This document shows, in pieces, positions 53,624 through 63,986 of a stretch of 64,000 nt of DNA. Location: NCBI RefSeq assembly GCF_014695385.1, contig NZ_JACJOD010000022.1, forward strand, positions 62,001-126,000, given 5' to 3'. A program made the translations under genes and the position numbers. The DNA is from Trichocoleus sp. FACHB-46. GTDB taxonomy: Bacteria; Cyanobacteriota; Cyanobacteriia; FACHB-46. Under the pieces are notes generated by a model that was not told the origin of the DNA, did not search any database, and was given only the letters and a program-made list of their open reading frames with translations. Numbering within the stretch: position 1 is the stretch's first letter; the number at the start of each line of letters is the position of its first letter.

Positions 53624-55939
53624 TTAAGCCTTGCCATTCAGTATAGTCTGCAAGTTTTTCAATAATTCTTCGGCTGTGTAAGGTTTGGGTAAAAAGGTTT
53701 GAACCCCAATACTGTTATTTTCACCCACCTCATAGCCAGAAACTAAACCGCTCACCGCAATAATTTTGACTTCCGGATCAAGTTTTTGCAGCATCCGAAT
53801 CGTCATGGGGCCATCCATCGACGGCATCATCATGTCAATCAACACCGCGCTAACTTCTTGTTGGTGCTGAGCGTAGACGGCGATCGCCTCAATTCCATCA
53901 TTGGCAGTCATGACGCTGTAGCCATAAGCTTCCAAGGAAATCCTGGTGGTTTCTCGAATCGGTTCTTCGTCATCTACCACCAAAATCAATTCGCCATGCC
54001 CCTTCGGTAAGTGGTGCTGCACTTCAGCTTGTCGCTCTAAAGTTGTGGCTTTAGCCGGGAGATACACCTTAAAAGCCGTCCCTCTCTCTACTTGGCTATG
54101 GACCGTGACGAAACCGCCATGACCTTTAACAATGCCAATCACCGTAGACAGCCCCAGTCCAGTGCCTTTGCCAATCTCCTTCGTAGTAAAGAAAGGTTCA
54201 AAGATTTTATCCAAGTTGCTCGGCGAAATTCCCATGCCTGTATCTGCCACCGTCAGCACCACATAAGGGCCAACCTTGGCATCTAAATACATGCGAGCAT
54301 AGTTCTCATCGATCCATAAGTTCTCGGCTGCTAAGCTGAGCGTGCCACCTTCAGGCATTGCATCACGAGCATTCACACACAAATTCATCAAGACCTGATG
54401 CAATTGCGTCGCATCTCCTAAAATCACCCACAAATCTGGCGGCAGCAGCTCTGTAGCGATGGTGATAGAACGAGGAAAAGTTTGCTTCACCATCTGCTCA
54501 ATCTCAACCAACAAATGCTTAATTTGCAGGAGTGTATGTTCTCCTTCTAAGCCTCTAGCAAAGGAGAGTACCTGCTTCACCAAATCAGCACTGCGCCTGG
54601 TGTTAGACTCCAAGATCGAGAGTAAGGTGCGGCTTTGCGGGTCTTGCACTTTTTTCTCTAGCAACTGCACCGACATCAAGATCGGCGCTAGAGAGTTATT
54701 CAGATCATGAGCAATGCCACTCGCCAAAGTACCGACACTCTCCAGCCGCTGAGAGCGCAGAAACTGAGCCTCTAGTTTTTTTTGCTCTGTGATATCGGTG
54801 TTCACCATCAAGATTGATTTTGGCTGGCCGCTCTCTTCCTGCACCAAGGTCCAGCGGCTAGCGACCACAATAGCTTTGCCCGCTTTAGTTACGTGATTTA
54901 ATGCTCCCTGCCACTCTCGATGCTCTTGCAACCAAGTTAGATCTTGAAGGAAACGCGGCAGTGCGGCTTGAGGTAAAAACTCATTGACATTTTTTCCAAT
55001 AACTTCGCTAGCCAACCAGCCGTAGAGGCGCTCTGCTCCTTGGTTCCAAAATACAATTTGGCTATCGAGACCTTGCACCACGATCGCATCGGTTGTGACA
55101 TTCAGCAGCGCTGCTTGCTCCCGAATTTTCTGTTCGGCTTGCTTGCGCTCGGTGATATCCATCGTGACGCCTAGCATCCGAATAATTTGACCGTTGGCGT
55201 CGTAATCCCCTTGGCCTTTAGCCGCAACCCAATGAATGCTGCCATCAGGCCATTTCACCCGCAGCTCAATGTCGAGGCTCGTACCGGAGGCGATCGCTGC
55301 CTCCGTTGCTTGACTCACAACCGCAACATCCTCTGGATGTACCATTGCTAGCAAATCTTCTGAGCTGCGACTGAGGACGGTGGGAGCTAGCCCTAGGTTA
55401 TAGGCTGTTGTGGCCGACATTATCACTTGCCCACTGCTCATGTCCCAATTCCAAGTGCCCATATGGGCCGCTTCTAGCGCTAGCCTAAGCTGATCTTCAC
55501 TCCGGCGGGCACGTTCTGTCTGCTGCTGTAGTTCTGTGGTAGTGCGGTTCGTTTCTAACAGTCTTCGCACCCGTTGCCGCAACACTGCCCAATGGATCGG
55601 CTTGGTGACATAATCCGTGGCTCCAGCGACAAAGGCCTGATCCACCGAAGCAGGGTCATCTAAGCAGGTAATCATCAAAACAGGGACGCGATCGCCTCCT
55701 GGCAAGGTGCGGAGTTGGGCACAGCAAGCAAAGCCATCCATAATAGGCATCAAGGCATCCATGAGAATAATGTCTGGATGCACTTGTTGATAAAGCGCCA
55801 GTCCTTCTTTTCCATCTTTCGCTTCTACAACCTGGTAGCCCTCTTGCTTAATCGCTTGAGCCAACAGAAGGCGCATCGAGCGGTCATCGTCGATCAACAA
55901 GACGAGGGGAGAATCAGAGAAGGGAAACACACTGGTCAT
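53624..55939 (-). CDS. Hybrid histidine kinase REC-PAS-PAS-HisKA-HATPase-REC
   Basis: A 771-residue soluble hybrid kinase from ATG 55939. N-terminal receiver with Asp61 (DIILMDALMP), two PAS domains (about 150-265 and 270-390), HisKA with phospho-acceptor His411 (GIAHDLNNSLAP), HATPase, and C-terminal receiver with Asp702 (IDMMMPSMDG). The N-terminal receiver makes it a likely acceptor of phosphate from another kinase, for instance the kinase encoded just upstream (its ATG is two bases after that gene's stop). An upstream in-frame TTG at 55948 is less likely. Confidence 0.93.
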   Translation of the reverse strand: MTSVFPFSDSPLVLLIDDDRSMRLLLAQAIKQEGYQVVEAKDGKEGLALYQQVHPDIILMDALMPIMDGFACCAQLRTLPGGDRVPVLMITCLDDPASVDQAFVAGATDYVTKPIHWAVLRQRVRRLLETNRTTTELQQQTERARRSEDQLRLALEAAHMGTWNWDMSSGQVIMSATTAYNLGLAPTVLSRSSEDLLAMVHPEDVAVVSQATEAAIASGTSLDIELRVKWPDGSIHWVAAKGQGDYDANGQIIRMLGVTMDITERKQAEQKIREQAALLNVTTDAIVVQGLDSQIVFWNQGAERLYGWLASEVIGKNVNEFLPQAALPRFLQDLTWLQEHREWQGALNHVTKAGKAIVVASRWTLVQEESGQPKSILMVNTDITEQKKLEAQFLRSQRLESVGTLASGIAHDLNNSLAPILMSVQLLEKKVQDPQSRTLLSILESNTRRSADLVKQVLSFARGLEGEHTLLQIKHLLVEIEQMVKQTFPRSITIATELLPPDLWVILGDATQLHQVLMNLCVNARDAMPEGGTLSLAAENLWIDENYARMYLDAKVGPYVVLTVADTGMGISPSNLDKIFEPFFTTKEIGKGTGLGLSTVIGIVKGHGGFVTVHSQVERGTAFKVYLPAKATTLERQAEVQHHLPKGHGELILVVDDEEPIRETTRISLEAYGYSVMTANDGIEAIAVYAQHQQEVSAVLIDMMMPSMDGPMTIRMLQKLDPEVKIIAVSGLVSGYEVGENNSIGVQTFLPKPYTAEELLKNLQTILNGKA

Positions 55940-55941
55940 CG

Positions 55942-58900
55942 TTAACAAGTTTGCAGTTCTAGGTCCAAAGTCGCTTTAACTCGTTCGTATTCAGCCTCCA
56001 GATGCCGCAATTGAGGCAAGCTGACTTGCCAGTCTGTTGCCATCATACCTGTACGCCCTATCACCTCTAATTCTTGGCACAACTGAGCCAGAGTCACAGC
56101 TCCTAAGGTGGCGCTGCAACCTTTTAAGCTATGAGCGGCATATCGCAGCGCTGCGGCATCTTGTTGCTGTACAGCCGCTTGGATTTGGGCGATCATTTTG
56201 GGGGCATCTTCCAGATAGTTATGAATCACCACGGCCAGCATTTCAGCCGCATTTTCACCTAACATTTCTTGCAGCGCTGCGATTGCCTTGGCATCTAATG
56301 CACCCTTGGCATCCCATTCGGTAGGTGTAGTCGTCATTGGGGTCAGGGCTAGTTCTGTACCTGGATTCAAGGGTTGATCCGGTAAAACCGCAGCTTGATT
56401 CACCTTTGCTAGCGCTGATTCTGGAACTTGCCAGCCCTGCTTGAGCAATTCCGCTAGCGCTGCCAGTCGGATGGGTTTGACTAAGTAGTTGCTCATCCCC
56501 GCCGCTAAGCAGGCTTCGCGATCGCCCTGCATGGCATTGGCAGTCATGGCAATAATGCGGGGGCGGGTGGCAGGCGACCAATTTTGGCAGATATAACGAG
56601 TTGCCGTTAGGCCATCCATTTCTGGCATCTGCACATCCATCAAGATCACGTCGTAACTGCGTTGTTGCAGCGCTGCGATCGCTTCTCGGCCATTGTTGAC
56701 GACATCAATTTCATATCCCCACTGTTTGAGTCCACTCAGAATCACCTTCTGGTTCACCCGATTGTCTTCGGCCATCAGAATCCGCAGGGGAGGATGAGGC
56801 AGTTGAGGAGAGAGAGTTGACGAGACAAAACGGTGGCTAGTTTGGGGTGAACCTTGATTTAGCACCTGCAACAAAGCTTGTTCTAGCTGCGACTGCTTCA
56901 CGGGTTTATTGACTAAGGCTACTCTGTCTTTGACTAGGGCAACTTTGCTGGGGGCTAGATTGCCCAAGGTCGTCAACAGCACCAAAGGTAAAGTTTGAAA
57001 TTGGGGCAGTTGTCGCAGTTCCTGCGCAAATACCAAACCATCCTTCTCTGGCATTTGTACATCAATCACCGCCAGATCAAACTCTTCTCGCTGGTGCAGC
57101 CATGCCAACGCCTCAGCTCCAGAGGCAGCCGTACGACAGTTCATTCCCCAAGATTGCATGTGCCCCGTTAAAGCCTGACGACTCGCGGCATTGTCATCTA
57201 CGATCAGCGATCGCTTACCAAACAATGGAGAGAACTGCTTCAGAGACGTTTCAGAGGGAGATACTAAATCTGCTGTTGCGGCTGTTGCGATCAGTGTGAA
57301 GTAAAAGGTAGAGCCTTGGTTAATGGTGCTCTCAACCCACATGCGACCACCCATCATGTCACTGAGTTGCTTGCCAATGGCTAGACCCAACCCGGTGCCG
57401 CCATACTGTCGAGTGGTCGAAGCATCCACCTGGCTAAACGACTTAAACAAGCGATCGCGGCGGTCTGTAGGAATCCCGATGCCTGTATCCTTAACCGCAA
57501 ACTGGATTTCATAAGTTTGGCTAGCAGAACCCGTTACCAGAGAGCGAGCCTGCACCAAAACCACCACTTCTCCTGACTCGGTAAACTTGACGGCATTACC
57601 TAATAGGTTCACCAAGATTTGGCGCAATCGGGTGGCATCTCCCACGATCCATTTTGGTGTTGTCGGCTCAATCCAACAGACCAGTTCAATGGCTTTTTCA
57701 GCAGCTTTAGGAGCCAGCAAATCTAGAGATGCTTCTACACAGTTGCGTAGCTCCAACGGAGCCAACTCTAGCTCTAGCTTGCCAGATTCAATTTTAGAGA
57801 AGTCCAAAATGTCATTAATAATCGTTAGCAGGCTGTCCCCACTACTACGAATCGTGGCGGTTAAATCCTGTTGATATGAGTCAAGGTCAGTCGCTAACAG
57901 TAACTCTGTGAACCCAATCACCGCATTCATGGGTGTCCGGATTTCGTGGCTCATATTAGCCAAAAATTCACTTTTAGCTTGGGTAGCCGCTTCTGCCACT
58001 ACTTTTGCTTGAGCTAGCGCCTGATTTGCGCGTGAGAGTTCTTCAGTCTGCTCCAAAAGCTGACGCTGGGCAAAGTAGCGCTCTGTAATGTCATCGATCA
58101 CCCAGAGCCGTCCCGGTACGTTGCGGACCTGAGTCATGGTGCTAGAAAAGCTCAACACTTTGGGCTGAGGCTGAGTGTAAATCCAGTTCCAGTTACGAAT
58201 CTCCGAGCGCGGTTGCGAGAAAAACTGTGCCGCTTGAGTCGCAATTTCGGCTTGGTTCTCGGCGCTAGACCTTAACTGCGCCATTGCAGCGGCCAGAAGC
58301 GGCGGATCGATCGCCCCTGGACCTAAGTTAAGGTGGGTCGCAGCCGCTAAGTTAACCCAGCCCTGCTCACCACTTTCATCCACAAACACCACACCTTGAT
58401 GGATAGTTTCGAGGATGGCTTCAAACCGAGCTTGCAGTTTATCAAGATTCAAGGTGATGTCATTGAACTGCAACAGAGTGCGTAATTCTCCAATTACAGA
58501 TTCAATCAACTGCTGCATATGAACTGGAATGGCGATTTGACGCTGCCAGATTAGTAAAATGGCCCCCTGAAAACCCCCAGGATGTTGCAAGGGCAAAATA
58601 GCGACAGACTGGGCACCTTGAGCGAGTAGAACGCGGGACGCTTCTGGTGTAGAAGCATAATCTGTGTAATAAAGGCAGCGATTTTGGGCGATCGCAGTGG
58701 CAAATAAACTAGGTGTAGTCAGGGCATTGGGTAGAGCCGTTTCGGGTAAGCAGACCAATGCCTCTGCTGTCACCTCATCCAACTGACGCAAAGCGATCGC
58801 CGCATCGGCAACCGTCACCTCTTGCAGAGACACCAGCACCCGCCTCAACAAAGCATCAGGTGTCGCTAAAGTCTCTACTTCGGTGAGTTTGGCTAATAGC

Positions 58901-59250
58901 GCTTGCGAAGCCAGCCGCCACTCAATCTTTTGGCAAAATCGCCGCAACCCTACGATCAAGGCGGCAGAAATACCCCAAGCGATCGCCTGCCAGATAATAG
59001 GTTCTGGCCCCGAGACAACCGCTAGCCCCATTCCTGTACCTAGAAGCAACATCAGCGGTAGCGGTGGCAGTGGCAAGAGGAGACCCAACCCTAAAACTAA
59101 TCCCACCCACAAATCAGATGCGTCCCCCAATACAACTAACCCGCCGCAGCCGCTCATCGCCAGCGTCAGCAAAACAGGCCGAAAAGTAGGCAACCAGTCA
59201 GGATGACGTAAAGATAACTGCAACCAGGAAGTTGTTAAGTAGCCAAACAT
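55942..59250 (-). CDS. Membrane hybrid histidine kinase with GAF, PAS, two receivers and HPt
   Basis: A BarA-like relay kinase of 1102 residues. About five hydrophobic helices at 20-115, then GAF (about 130-275), PAS (about 285-400), HisKA with His435, HATPase, receiver 1 with Asp730, receiver 2 with Asp872, and a C-terminal HPt with His1040 (AAHSLKG). All four phosphotransfer residues are present, so a complete His-Asp-His chain can run inside one protein. The start overlaps the stop of the preceding hydrolase gene by 16 bases, so the two are translationally coupled and probably act together; it is followed by another hybrid kinase. Confidence 0.93.
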   Translation of the reverse strand: MFGYLTTSWLQLSLRHPDWLPTFRPVLLTLAMSGCGGLVVLGDASDLWVGLVLGLGLLLPLPPLPLMLLLGTGMGLAVVSGPEPIIWQAIAWGISAALIVGLRRFCQKIEWRLASQALLAKLTEVETLATPDALLRRVLVSLQEVTVADAAIALRQLDEVTAEALVCLPETALPNALTTPSLFATAIAQNRCLYYTDYASTPEASRVLLAQGAQSVAILPLQHPGGFQGAILLIWQRQIAIPVHMQQLIESVIGELRTLLQFNDITLNLDKLQARFEAILETIHQGVVFVDESGEQGWVNLAAATHLNLGPGAIDPPLLAAAMAQLRSSAENQAEIATQAAQFFSQPRSEIRNWNWIYTQPQPKVLSFSSTMTQVRNVPGRLWVIDDITERYFAQRQLLEQTEELSRANQALAQAKVVAEAATQAKSEFLANMSHEIRTPMNAVIGFTELLLATDLDSYQQDLTATIRSSGDSLLTIINDILDFSKIESGKLELELAPLELRNCVEASLDLLAPKAAEKAIELVCWIEPTTPKWIVGDATRLRQILVNLLGNAVKFTESGEVVVLVQARSLVTGSASQTYEIQFAVKDTGIGIPTDRRDRLFKSFSQVDASTTRQYGGTGLGLAIGKQLSDMMGGRMWVESTINQGSTFYFTLIATAATADLVSPSETSLKQFSPLFGKRSLIVDDNAASRQALTGHMQSWGMNCRTAASGAEALAWLHQREEFDLAVIDVQMPEKDGLVFAQELRQLPQFQTLPLVLLTTLGNLAPSKVALVKDRVALVNKPVKQSQLEQALLQVLNQGSPQTSHRFVSSTLSPQLPHPPLRILMAEDNRVNQKVILSGLKQWGYEIDVVNNGREAIAALQQRSYDVILMDVQMPEMDGLTATRYICQNWSPATRPRIIAMTANAMQGDREACLAAGMSNYLVKPIRLAALAELLKQGWQVPESALAKVNQAAVLPDQPLNPGTELALTPMTTTPTEWDAKGALDAKAIAALQEMLGENAAEMLAVVIHNYLEDAPKMIAQIQAAVQQQDAAALRYAAHSLKGCSATLGAVTLAQLCQELEVIGRTGMMATDWQVSLPQLRHLEAEYERVKATLDLELQTC

Positions 59251-60035
59251 GCAGCGATCGCTTGGGTAACTGTCTCTGGAGCACTGAGGTGAGGCAAATG
59301 TCCTTCAGCGGCAATAGGGACAAGCCGACCAGAGGGGATATGATCTGCCAAATACTGCCCCACCTGGGGTGGCACCGCAATATCATTATTCGATTGTAAA
59401 ATCACAGTCGGGATGTTGAGCCGCCCTAACTCAGCTCGGTGGTCCGACTGAAAGATCACGCGAGCCACCGCTTGGGCAATATCAGGCCGAATCTGCGCCA
59501 AAGTCTTGGCAAATTCCAGAGCTAGTTCCGGTTTATCCGGATTACCCATCACAATGGGCGCAAAACCACTCGCCCAAGCATAGTAGTTAGAGGCCATCGC
59601 GGCATAAAGTGCATCTAAATCAGCTTGCTCAAATCCACCGAAATAACCTGCATCATTGAGATAGCGAGGAGAAGCACTAATAAAAACCAGTTGGCTAAAT
59701 CGATCAGGCTCTACTAAAGCTGCCAGCAAACTAGCCATCCCACTGACTGAGTGAGCCACCAAAACCGCTTGCTTAAGCTTTAGCTCAGCACATAAATCTA
59801 ATAAATCTTCTGCATAACTATAGAGGCTGCTGTAGCGACGCGGGCTGTAAGCCGAGAAATCGGATTGACCCGCTCCCACGTGATCAAACAAAACAATCCG
59901 AAAATTGGGGGCAAAAGCAGCGACTTGATGCCGCCAAGCACTTTGGTCGGAGCCAAAACCATGGGCAAAAATGATGGTTTGTTTGCCATCGCCCAACTGA
60001 TTAACGTTGTTTCGCTTTAGCACGCTCGCTGCCAT
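59235..60035 (-). CDS. RsbQ/D14-like alpha/beta hydrolase
   Basis: A 266-residue hydrolase matching RsbQ of Bacillus, the plant D14/KAI2 receptor group. Catalytic triad Ser96 (AHSVSG), Asp218 (NNDIAVPP) and His246 (EGHLPHLS) sits at almost the same positions as in RsbQ (96, 219, 247). The lid segment around [11 protein letters not shown] also fits. RsbQ works with the phosphatase RsbP to turn on the stress response; here the coupled partner is a membrane hybrid kinase. A ligand-sensing or ligand-processing role for a hydrophobic signal is inference. First gene of the minus-strand signalling run. Confidence 0.92.
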   Translation of the reverse strand: MAASVLKRNNVNQLGDGKQTIIFAHGFGSDQSAWRHQVAAFAPNFRIVLFDHVGAGQSDFSAYSPRRYSSLYSYAEDLLDLCAELKLKQAVLVAHSVSGMASLLAALVEPDRFSQLVFISASPRYLNDAGYFGGFEQADLDALYAAMASNYYAWASGFAPIVMGNPDKPELALEFAKTLAQIRPDIAQAVARVIFQSDHRAELGRLNIPTVILQSNNDIAVPPQVGQYLADHIPSGRLVPIAAEGHLPHLSAPETVTQAIAACLAT

Positions 60036-60149
60036 GAGTCGGTATCCTTAGAACCATCCTCATCTTACAAACTAAAACGAAATTAGCTTTTCAGCTCACC
60101 TGGCGTGACTTTCTTAGCTTCTCCAACATTTAGCGTTCGCGATCGCTGC

Positions 60150-60653
60150 TTACACCCGTTCTGGTACCGCTTGGCAACTACCTGTAAGGCGTTGGTACTC
60201 TTTAGTTGCCACCTGATATGCCTTGTCGCTTTCGGCCTTGACTCGCCAGATAGCAAAAGTAATTTGGCTTTGACTCAATCCTAAAGCTTGCAGGTGGTGG
60301 ATACGATACCGGAGTTCTAAGTCTCTTTGGTAGGCATCATGCAACAACGTCACTGTGCCCTCTGGATCGACAAAATATTCTTCAGCTAGAAGCTTAAAGT
60401 GATTCCCATCGTGAATCATGCCGTGAATTAAAGCCTTCACGCTTAGATAAGTGCGATAAGCTGAGCCGTTGCCGCCTCGATTGCCAAACAAATAAACTCG
60501 TTCTTCAATTTCTCGCAGCTTTTTCTGAGCTAAGGTAATTTTTTGAATTTGTTGCTTGACTGACCTCGGGTTAGCTGGAAGCTGCAACTGAATACTGGGC
60601 TTAATTTGGTCAATCTCTTCAATAATTTGCCGAAACACGTTACTGGTATTCAT
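60150..60653 (-). CDS. Unknown helical protein upstream of the RsbQ-like gene
   Basis: A 167-residue, mostly helical protein without a domain I can name. Segments such as LAQKKLREIEERVYLFGNRGG and VKALIHGMIHDGNHFKLLAEEYF look conserved in style; the last part is charged. Same strand as the RsbQ-like gene, 114 bases upstream of it, so it might belong to the same transcript but need not. ATG start. Function unknown. Confidence 0.65.
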   Translation of the reverse strand: MNTSNVFRQIIEEIDQIKPSIQLQLPANPRSVKQQIQKITLAQKKLREIEERVYLFGNRGGNGSAYRTYLSVKALIHGMIHDGNHFKLLAEEYFVDPEGTVTLLHDAYQRDLELRYRIHHLQALGLSQSQITFAIWRVKAESDKAYQVATKEYQRLTGSCQAVPERV

Positions 60654-61013
60654 TGCTACTTAGCATCTAATTCTACGGATAAAGATACCCCACCTTTCAA
60701 TTTTTAATAGAGATGGGGAGATTGGCTAAAAATTAATCGTAAAGACACGATGAAAGAATAATGAACTTTACAAATCTGTTTTTAAAGATACAAACACTAG
60801 GAAACCGATTACAGGAATCGTAAATTTTTATACAAGGAATTAATTTTCAATCCGCGTCATCGGGCCCAAAATCACCACTTGTGTGCCCCACCCGCTTTCT
60901 CTAAACCAACTCACGCAGGAAATCACACATTTCTAGCGTCCAGCTAGGGTCTGCCTATGGCAGAGTGGAAGGGTAAGGGTAATCAGATGCAGTTTTAATT
61001 ACGGGTAAGAGGC
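60654..61013. other. 360-base AT-rich intergenic region
   Basis: Divergent region without a gene. It contains short inverted repeats (TCTGCC-TAT-GGCAGA at 60950-60964, and CTAGC-GTCCA-GCTAG nearby) and AT-rich stretches near 60730-60850 suited to promoters. No tRNA or riboswitch seen. Confidence 0.45.
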
Positions 61014-61196
61014 ATGGACCGCTCTAAGTTTGTCGCTATCATCACCGGAGTAATTGCTGTCGTGCTCAGCATTGCTTACTTGCTGGTGGTGCAATTTTTA
61101 GACTTTCGCGGGGAGATGATTCCAGCCCCTATCGACGATCTTTCGGTTCTACCTCTAGCGGCTCCCCTGCTGTGGCATTTTCTGTCAGGGGTCTAA
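61014..61196 (+). CDS. Small one-helix membrane protein
   Basis: A 60-residue protein: charged MDRSKF, a membrane helix (about 7-27, IITGVIAVVLSIAYLLVVQF), and a short tail with FRGEMIPAPID. The sequence has the regular look of a conserved small cyanobacterial membrane protein, so I keep it despite its size. Its last 68 bases overlap the 3' end of the opposite-strand GTPase gene. An alternative is that only the first 45 codons are coding and the rest is a shadow, but the stop is as annotated. Function unknown. Confidence 0.6.
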   Translation: MDRSKFVAIITGVIAVVLSIAYLLVVQFLDFRGEMIPAPIDDLSVLPLAAPLLWHFLSGV

Positions 61197-62682
61197 CCAC
61201 GCGAGCGATCGCTTCTTGAATAAACGCTTTGACAAACTCATCACGGCGGTTGAGCTGAAATTGCCGCTGCACCACTTCCGTCATGCCGCCGTCTCCCCAA
61301 TTCTGATCGTGGCGAAAGTATTCAATAAAGCTTTTGCCTGCAATCCTGGTTAGGTAGGCAGCACTAACCCCCTGAATCGCTTTCCCGACTAAAAAAGTGG
61401 CTACGTTCAATCGCAGAGCAGTTGAAATCAGATCGATCGCGCCTTTGACAATGCCTAGGCTAGCCAGGGTTTTCGCTAGGGAAAGGGCCAGTTCTCTGCC
61501 TCGATCGGCATTAATGTCGCAGCCATACACCTGACCAATCTCCACCACCATCTGGGCATTCACCGCCGCAGTAGCCAGCAAATCGATTACGGGCAATGGT
61601 GTCACCGCAATCACCCCTGCTCCAATCCATTGAAACCGCTCGACAATCTTATCGGCTTGGCGACGACGTTCAGTGTCAATTAGCGTCCGGGCTTCGTCAC
61701 CCAAACGCTGAGATTGCAGCAGAATATTGTCAGCTACTAAGTCTTCGCCCTCAGCCCGCAACACCGCCGCCATCCGCTTGAGCAACGGCATAATCTCCGG
61801 TTCTGGTTGCAACCAGTCACCACTTTCGAGCCGCACGGATTGAGGTTGAGCCGCTACCGCCACAATATCGGCAGCCGCTACGAGATCTCGCAGGCGATCG
61901 CGCAAACGGGCCAAAATGGTTTCTCGGTCTGGATCGGGGTACAAATCAGTTTTGTTAAGAACCACCAGCGATCGCTTCCCAATCTCGGCCAATCGCCGCA
62001 ACGGTTCGTATTCAGACTGTCGCAGGTCGTTATCGAGAATAAAGAGTAGTAAATCGGCTTCAGTGGCTAACTGGCGGGCTCTCTGTTCGCGTTCAGTTCC
62101 TGCTACTCCCGCTTCTAGAATGCCTGGAGTGTCCGTCACCCAAATTTCTCGATTCAATTTTTTCAGCTTCAGGTGATAGGTCGCTCCCACATCCGTCGTT
62201 CCCATCGGGGCTCCGACTTGCCCGACAACTCGACCAATCAAGGCATTCACAATCGAAGTTTTGCCTGCCGAGCCCGTACCAAATACCACAACTCGCAGCT
62301 CTCGCCGGGAGAGATTTTGCTCAATGGTGCGAGAACGGTTGATCAAGGCTTGACGCGCTACCTCATCCTGAATTTGGGCCACTTGCTGCCGCACCGCTCG
62401 TAAGTTTTTTTCGGCTACATCTGCTTTGGCGGTTGGCAGCTTGGGTTGGGGTCGGCGAGCCTGGCGCTTTTGCAGTTGTGGCAATACGAGCAAGTAGTAA
62501 ACAAACGCAGCCACCAGCACCCCTAGCAAGACAATCAGCAGTAGGAGCAGTAGATTGGCTAGGAGAGGGGCGGTAAACGCGATCGTGTAGTAGAGCCGAG
62601 AGAGCGAATCAATCAGCCACAACATCAGCCCCAGCAATAAGGTGAGGCCGACAATCAGTATGATCAGGCGCGACGAAGGCAT
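61129..62682 (-). CDS. Membrane GTPase with C-terminal DUF697
   Basis: A 517-residue protein with two N-terminal membrane helices (about 5-27, 38-68), a linker coiled coil, an Era-like GTPase and a C-terminal DUF697-type domain. G motifs: G1 GTGSAGKT (135-142), G2 threonine in GTTDVG, G3 DTPGI (184-188), G4 NKTD (243-246). The DUF697 part has the hydrophobic GAIDLISTALRLNVATFLVGK region. In cyanobacteria such proteins are frequent but their role is unknown; membrane remodelling or stress responses are speculation. No neighbour suggests a pathway. Confidence 0.9.
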   Translation of the reverse strand: MPSSRLIILIVGLTLLLGLMLWLIDSLSRLYYTIAFTAPLLANLLLLLLIVLLGVLVAAFVYYLLVLPQLQKRQARRPQPKLPTAKADVAEKNLRAVRQQVAQIQDEVARQALINRSRTIEQNLSRRELRVVVFGTGSAGKTSIVNALIGRVVGQVGAPMGTTDVGATYHLKLKKLNREIWVTDTPGILEAGVAGTEREQRARQLATEADLLLFILDNDLRQSEYEPLRRLAEIGKRSLVVLNKTDLYPDPDRETILARLRDRLRDLVAAADIVAVAAQPQSVRLESGDWLQPEPEIMPLLKRMAAVLRAEGEDLVADNILLQSQRLGDEARTLIDTERRRQADKIVERFQWIGAGVIAVTPLPVIDLLATAAVNAQMVVEIGQVYGCDINADRGRELALSLAKTLASLGIVKGAIDLISTALRLNVATFLVGKAIQGVSAAYLTRIAGKSFIEYFRHDQNWGDGGMTEVVQRQFQLNRRDEFVKAFIQEAIARVVRPLTENATAGEPLEVEPKDRR

Positions 62683-62957
62683 GAACTCAGCCTAACCTTG
62701 CTTGATGGCACGAACTCAAACGGCGATCGCTCAGCAAATATGGCAACTGGCATGGCTACTGGCAGGCCGATGCTTTTCATTCTAATCGTCTCTAGTCGTG
62801 AGATTGGCAACCTCTGCTAATAGCTAGACGCGAAGTTATTCCGGAGCAGGCAAAATTTTAGACGAATGAGTGAACGGTCGCTTTGTTATGGAAGCGACAG
62901 GCAAGAAGGCTAAGACCTTTGGGACTCAAGTAGTAGTTCAGTAAACAAGGAAAAACT

Positions 62958-63482
62958 ATGGGACTTTTTGACCAAATCGTCAGCGCCATCGATAACCCAA
63001 ACCAACAAGCTAATCATGGTCAACTAGGCGGCATTGTCAATGTCGTTCAGCAACTGAGCCAAAGTTCTGGCTCGAATCCGGCGGTGATGCAATCAGTTTT
63101 GTCTATTGTGGGCAACCATGTCCGCTCAGCGTTGCAGGAGAAGCAAGCGATCGCAGGTCCAGAGCAGGCTCAAGCGATCGTCACTCAATTCGGCGGCACC
63201 CAGGCAAATCCCCAAGCAGTGCAGAGTTTGTTTACACCAGGACAGCAGCAGCAAGTCACTCAAGAAACGGCTCAACAAACTGGGCTGAACGCTCAAACCA
63301 TTCAAGCGATGCTGCCAATTTTAGTTCCTATTGTCTTAAATCTTTTGGGGAGTGGCACCAATACTCAAAACCCACAAAATTTAAATCCCGTGCTGGGTTC
63401 CTTTTTAGACACCAACCGGAGTGGCGGGGTTGATGTGGGAGATGTCGTTAACCTGGCGAGTCAATTTCTCGGCCATCGGTAA
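62958..63482 (+). CDS. DUF937 family protein
   Basis: A 174-residue Gln/Asn-rich protein of the DUF937 family. Family traits: MGLFDQIVSAIDNP at the N-terminus, LGGIVNVVQQLSQSSG, VQSLFTPGQQQQV, and the C-terminal DTNRSGGVDVGDVVNLASQFLG segment. The last part resembles an EF-hand loop (DTNRSGGVDVGD), so calcium binding is possible though unproved. No signal peptide. ATG preceded by a weak AAGGA. Confidence 0.85.
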   Translation: MGLFDQIVSAIDNPNQQANHGQLGGIVNVVQQLSQSSGSNPAVMQSVLSIVGNHVRSALQEKQAIAGPEQAQAIVTQFGGTQANPQAVQSLFTPGQQQQVTQETAQQTGLNAQTIQAMLPILVPIVLNLLGSGTNTQNPQNLNPVLGSFLDTNRSGGVDVGDVVNLASQFLGHR

Positions 63483-63710
63483 TCATCTCCCTTAATTGAC
63501 CAGCGGAGCAAAATTCAGGGTAGGAGTTTTGAACCCTAATCCTTGACTCTTCAGTCCATTTAATTCTTTGTGTCCCAAGAGCCTTAATTAGACAAACTCT
63601 AGGGCACAAAGAAAAACTATTTGCGAAGCGCTACATCACTTCGGCAACCCAACTGAATCAACTCAAAGGCATTGCAGTCGATTGCTAAATTGGTCTGTAA
63701 CTGTAGCGGC
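63483..63710. other. Convergent intergenic region, no gene seen
   Basis: 228 bases between the DUF937 gene and the RNA-binding protein gene, whose stops face each other. No hairpin with a T-run was found for either gene, and no RNA gene recognised. Confidence 0.4.
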
Positions 63711-63986
63711 TTAGTAGCGACTTCTCGAGGAAGCACCACTACTTTCCCGTGGCTTAGCTTTATTAACTTTTAGCTCTCGACCTAACCACTCTGCTCCATC
63801 AAGCTCAGCGATCGCGGCGTCTTCTTTTGCGTCATCTTCCATTTCGACAAACGCAAAACCCCGTTTTCTTCCTGTCTCACGGTCTGTAGGGAGGCTAACT
63901 CGACTGACTTTGCCGTATTCCGCAAAGATCTCCTTTAGATCCTCTTCAGTAGCCTGAAAAGCCAGGTTGCCAACGTAAATAGTCAC
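63711..63986 (-). CDS. rbp: RRM-type RNA-binding protein (cyanobacterial Rbp)
   Basis: A single-RRM protein of 91 residues from the GTG at 63986 (MTIYVGNLAF). RNP2 is TIYVGNL and RNP1 is RGFAFVEM, both complete with aromatic residues. The tail is short and Ser/Arg-rich, ending SSRSRY, as in type-I cyanobacterial Rbps; Gly content is low. Cyanobacterial Rbps bind RNA, respond to cold, and some localise photosynthesis mRNAs to thylakoids. An upstream in-frame TTG at 63998 is less likely; GGAG lies six bases ahead of the GTG. The window ends 14 bases past this start, so the promoter is not seen. Confidence 0.9.
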   Translation of the reverse strand: MTIYVGNLAFQATEEDLKEIFAEYGKVSRVSLPTDRETGRKRGFAFVEMEDDAKEDAAIAELDGAEWLGRELKVNKAKPRESSGASSRSRY

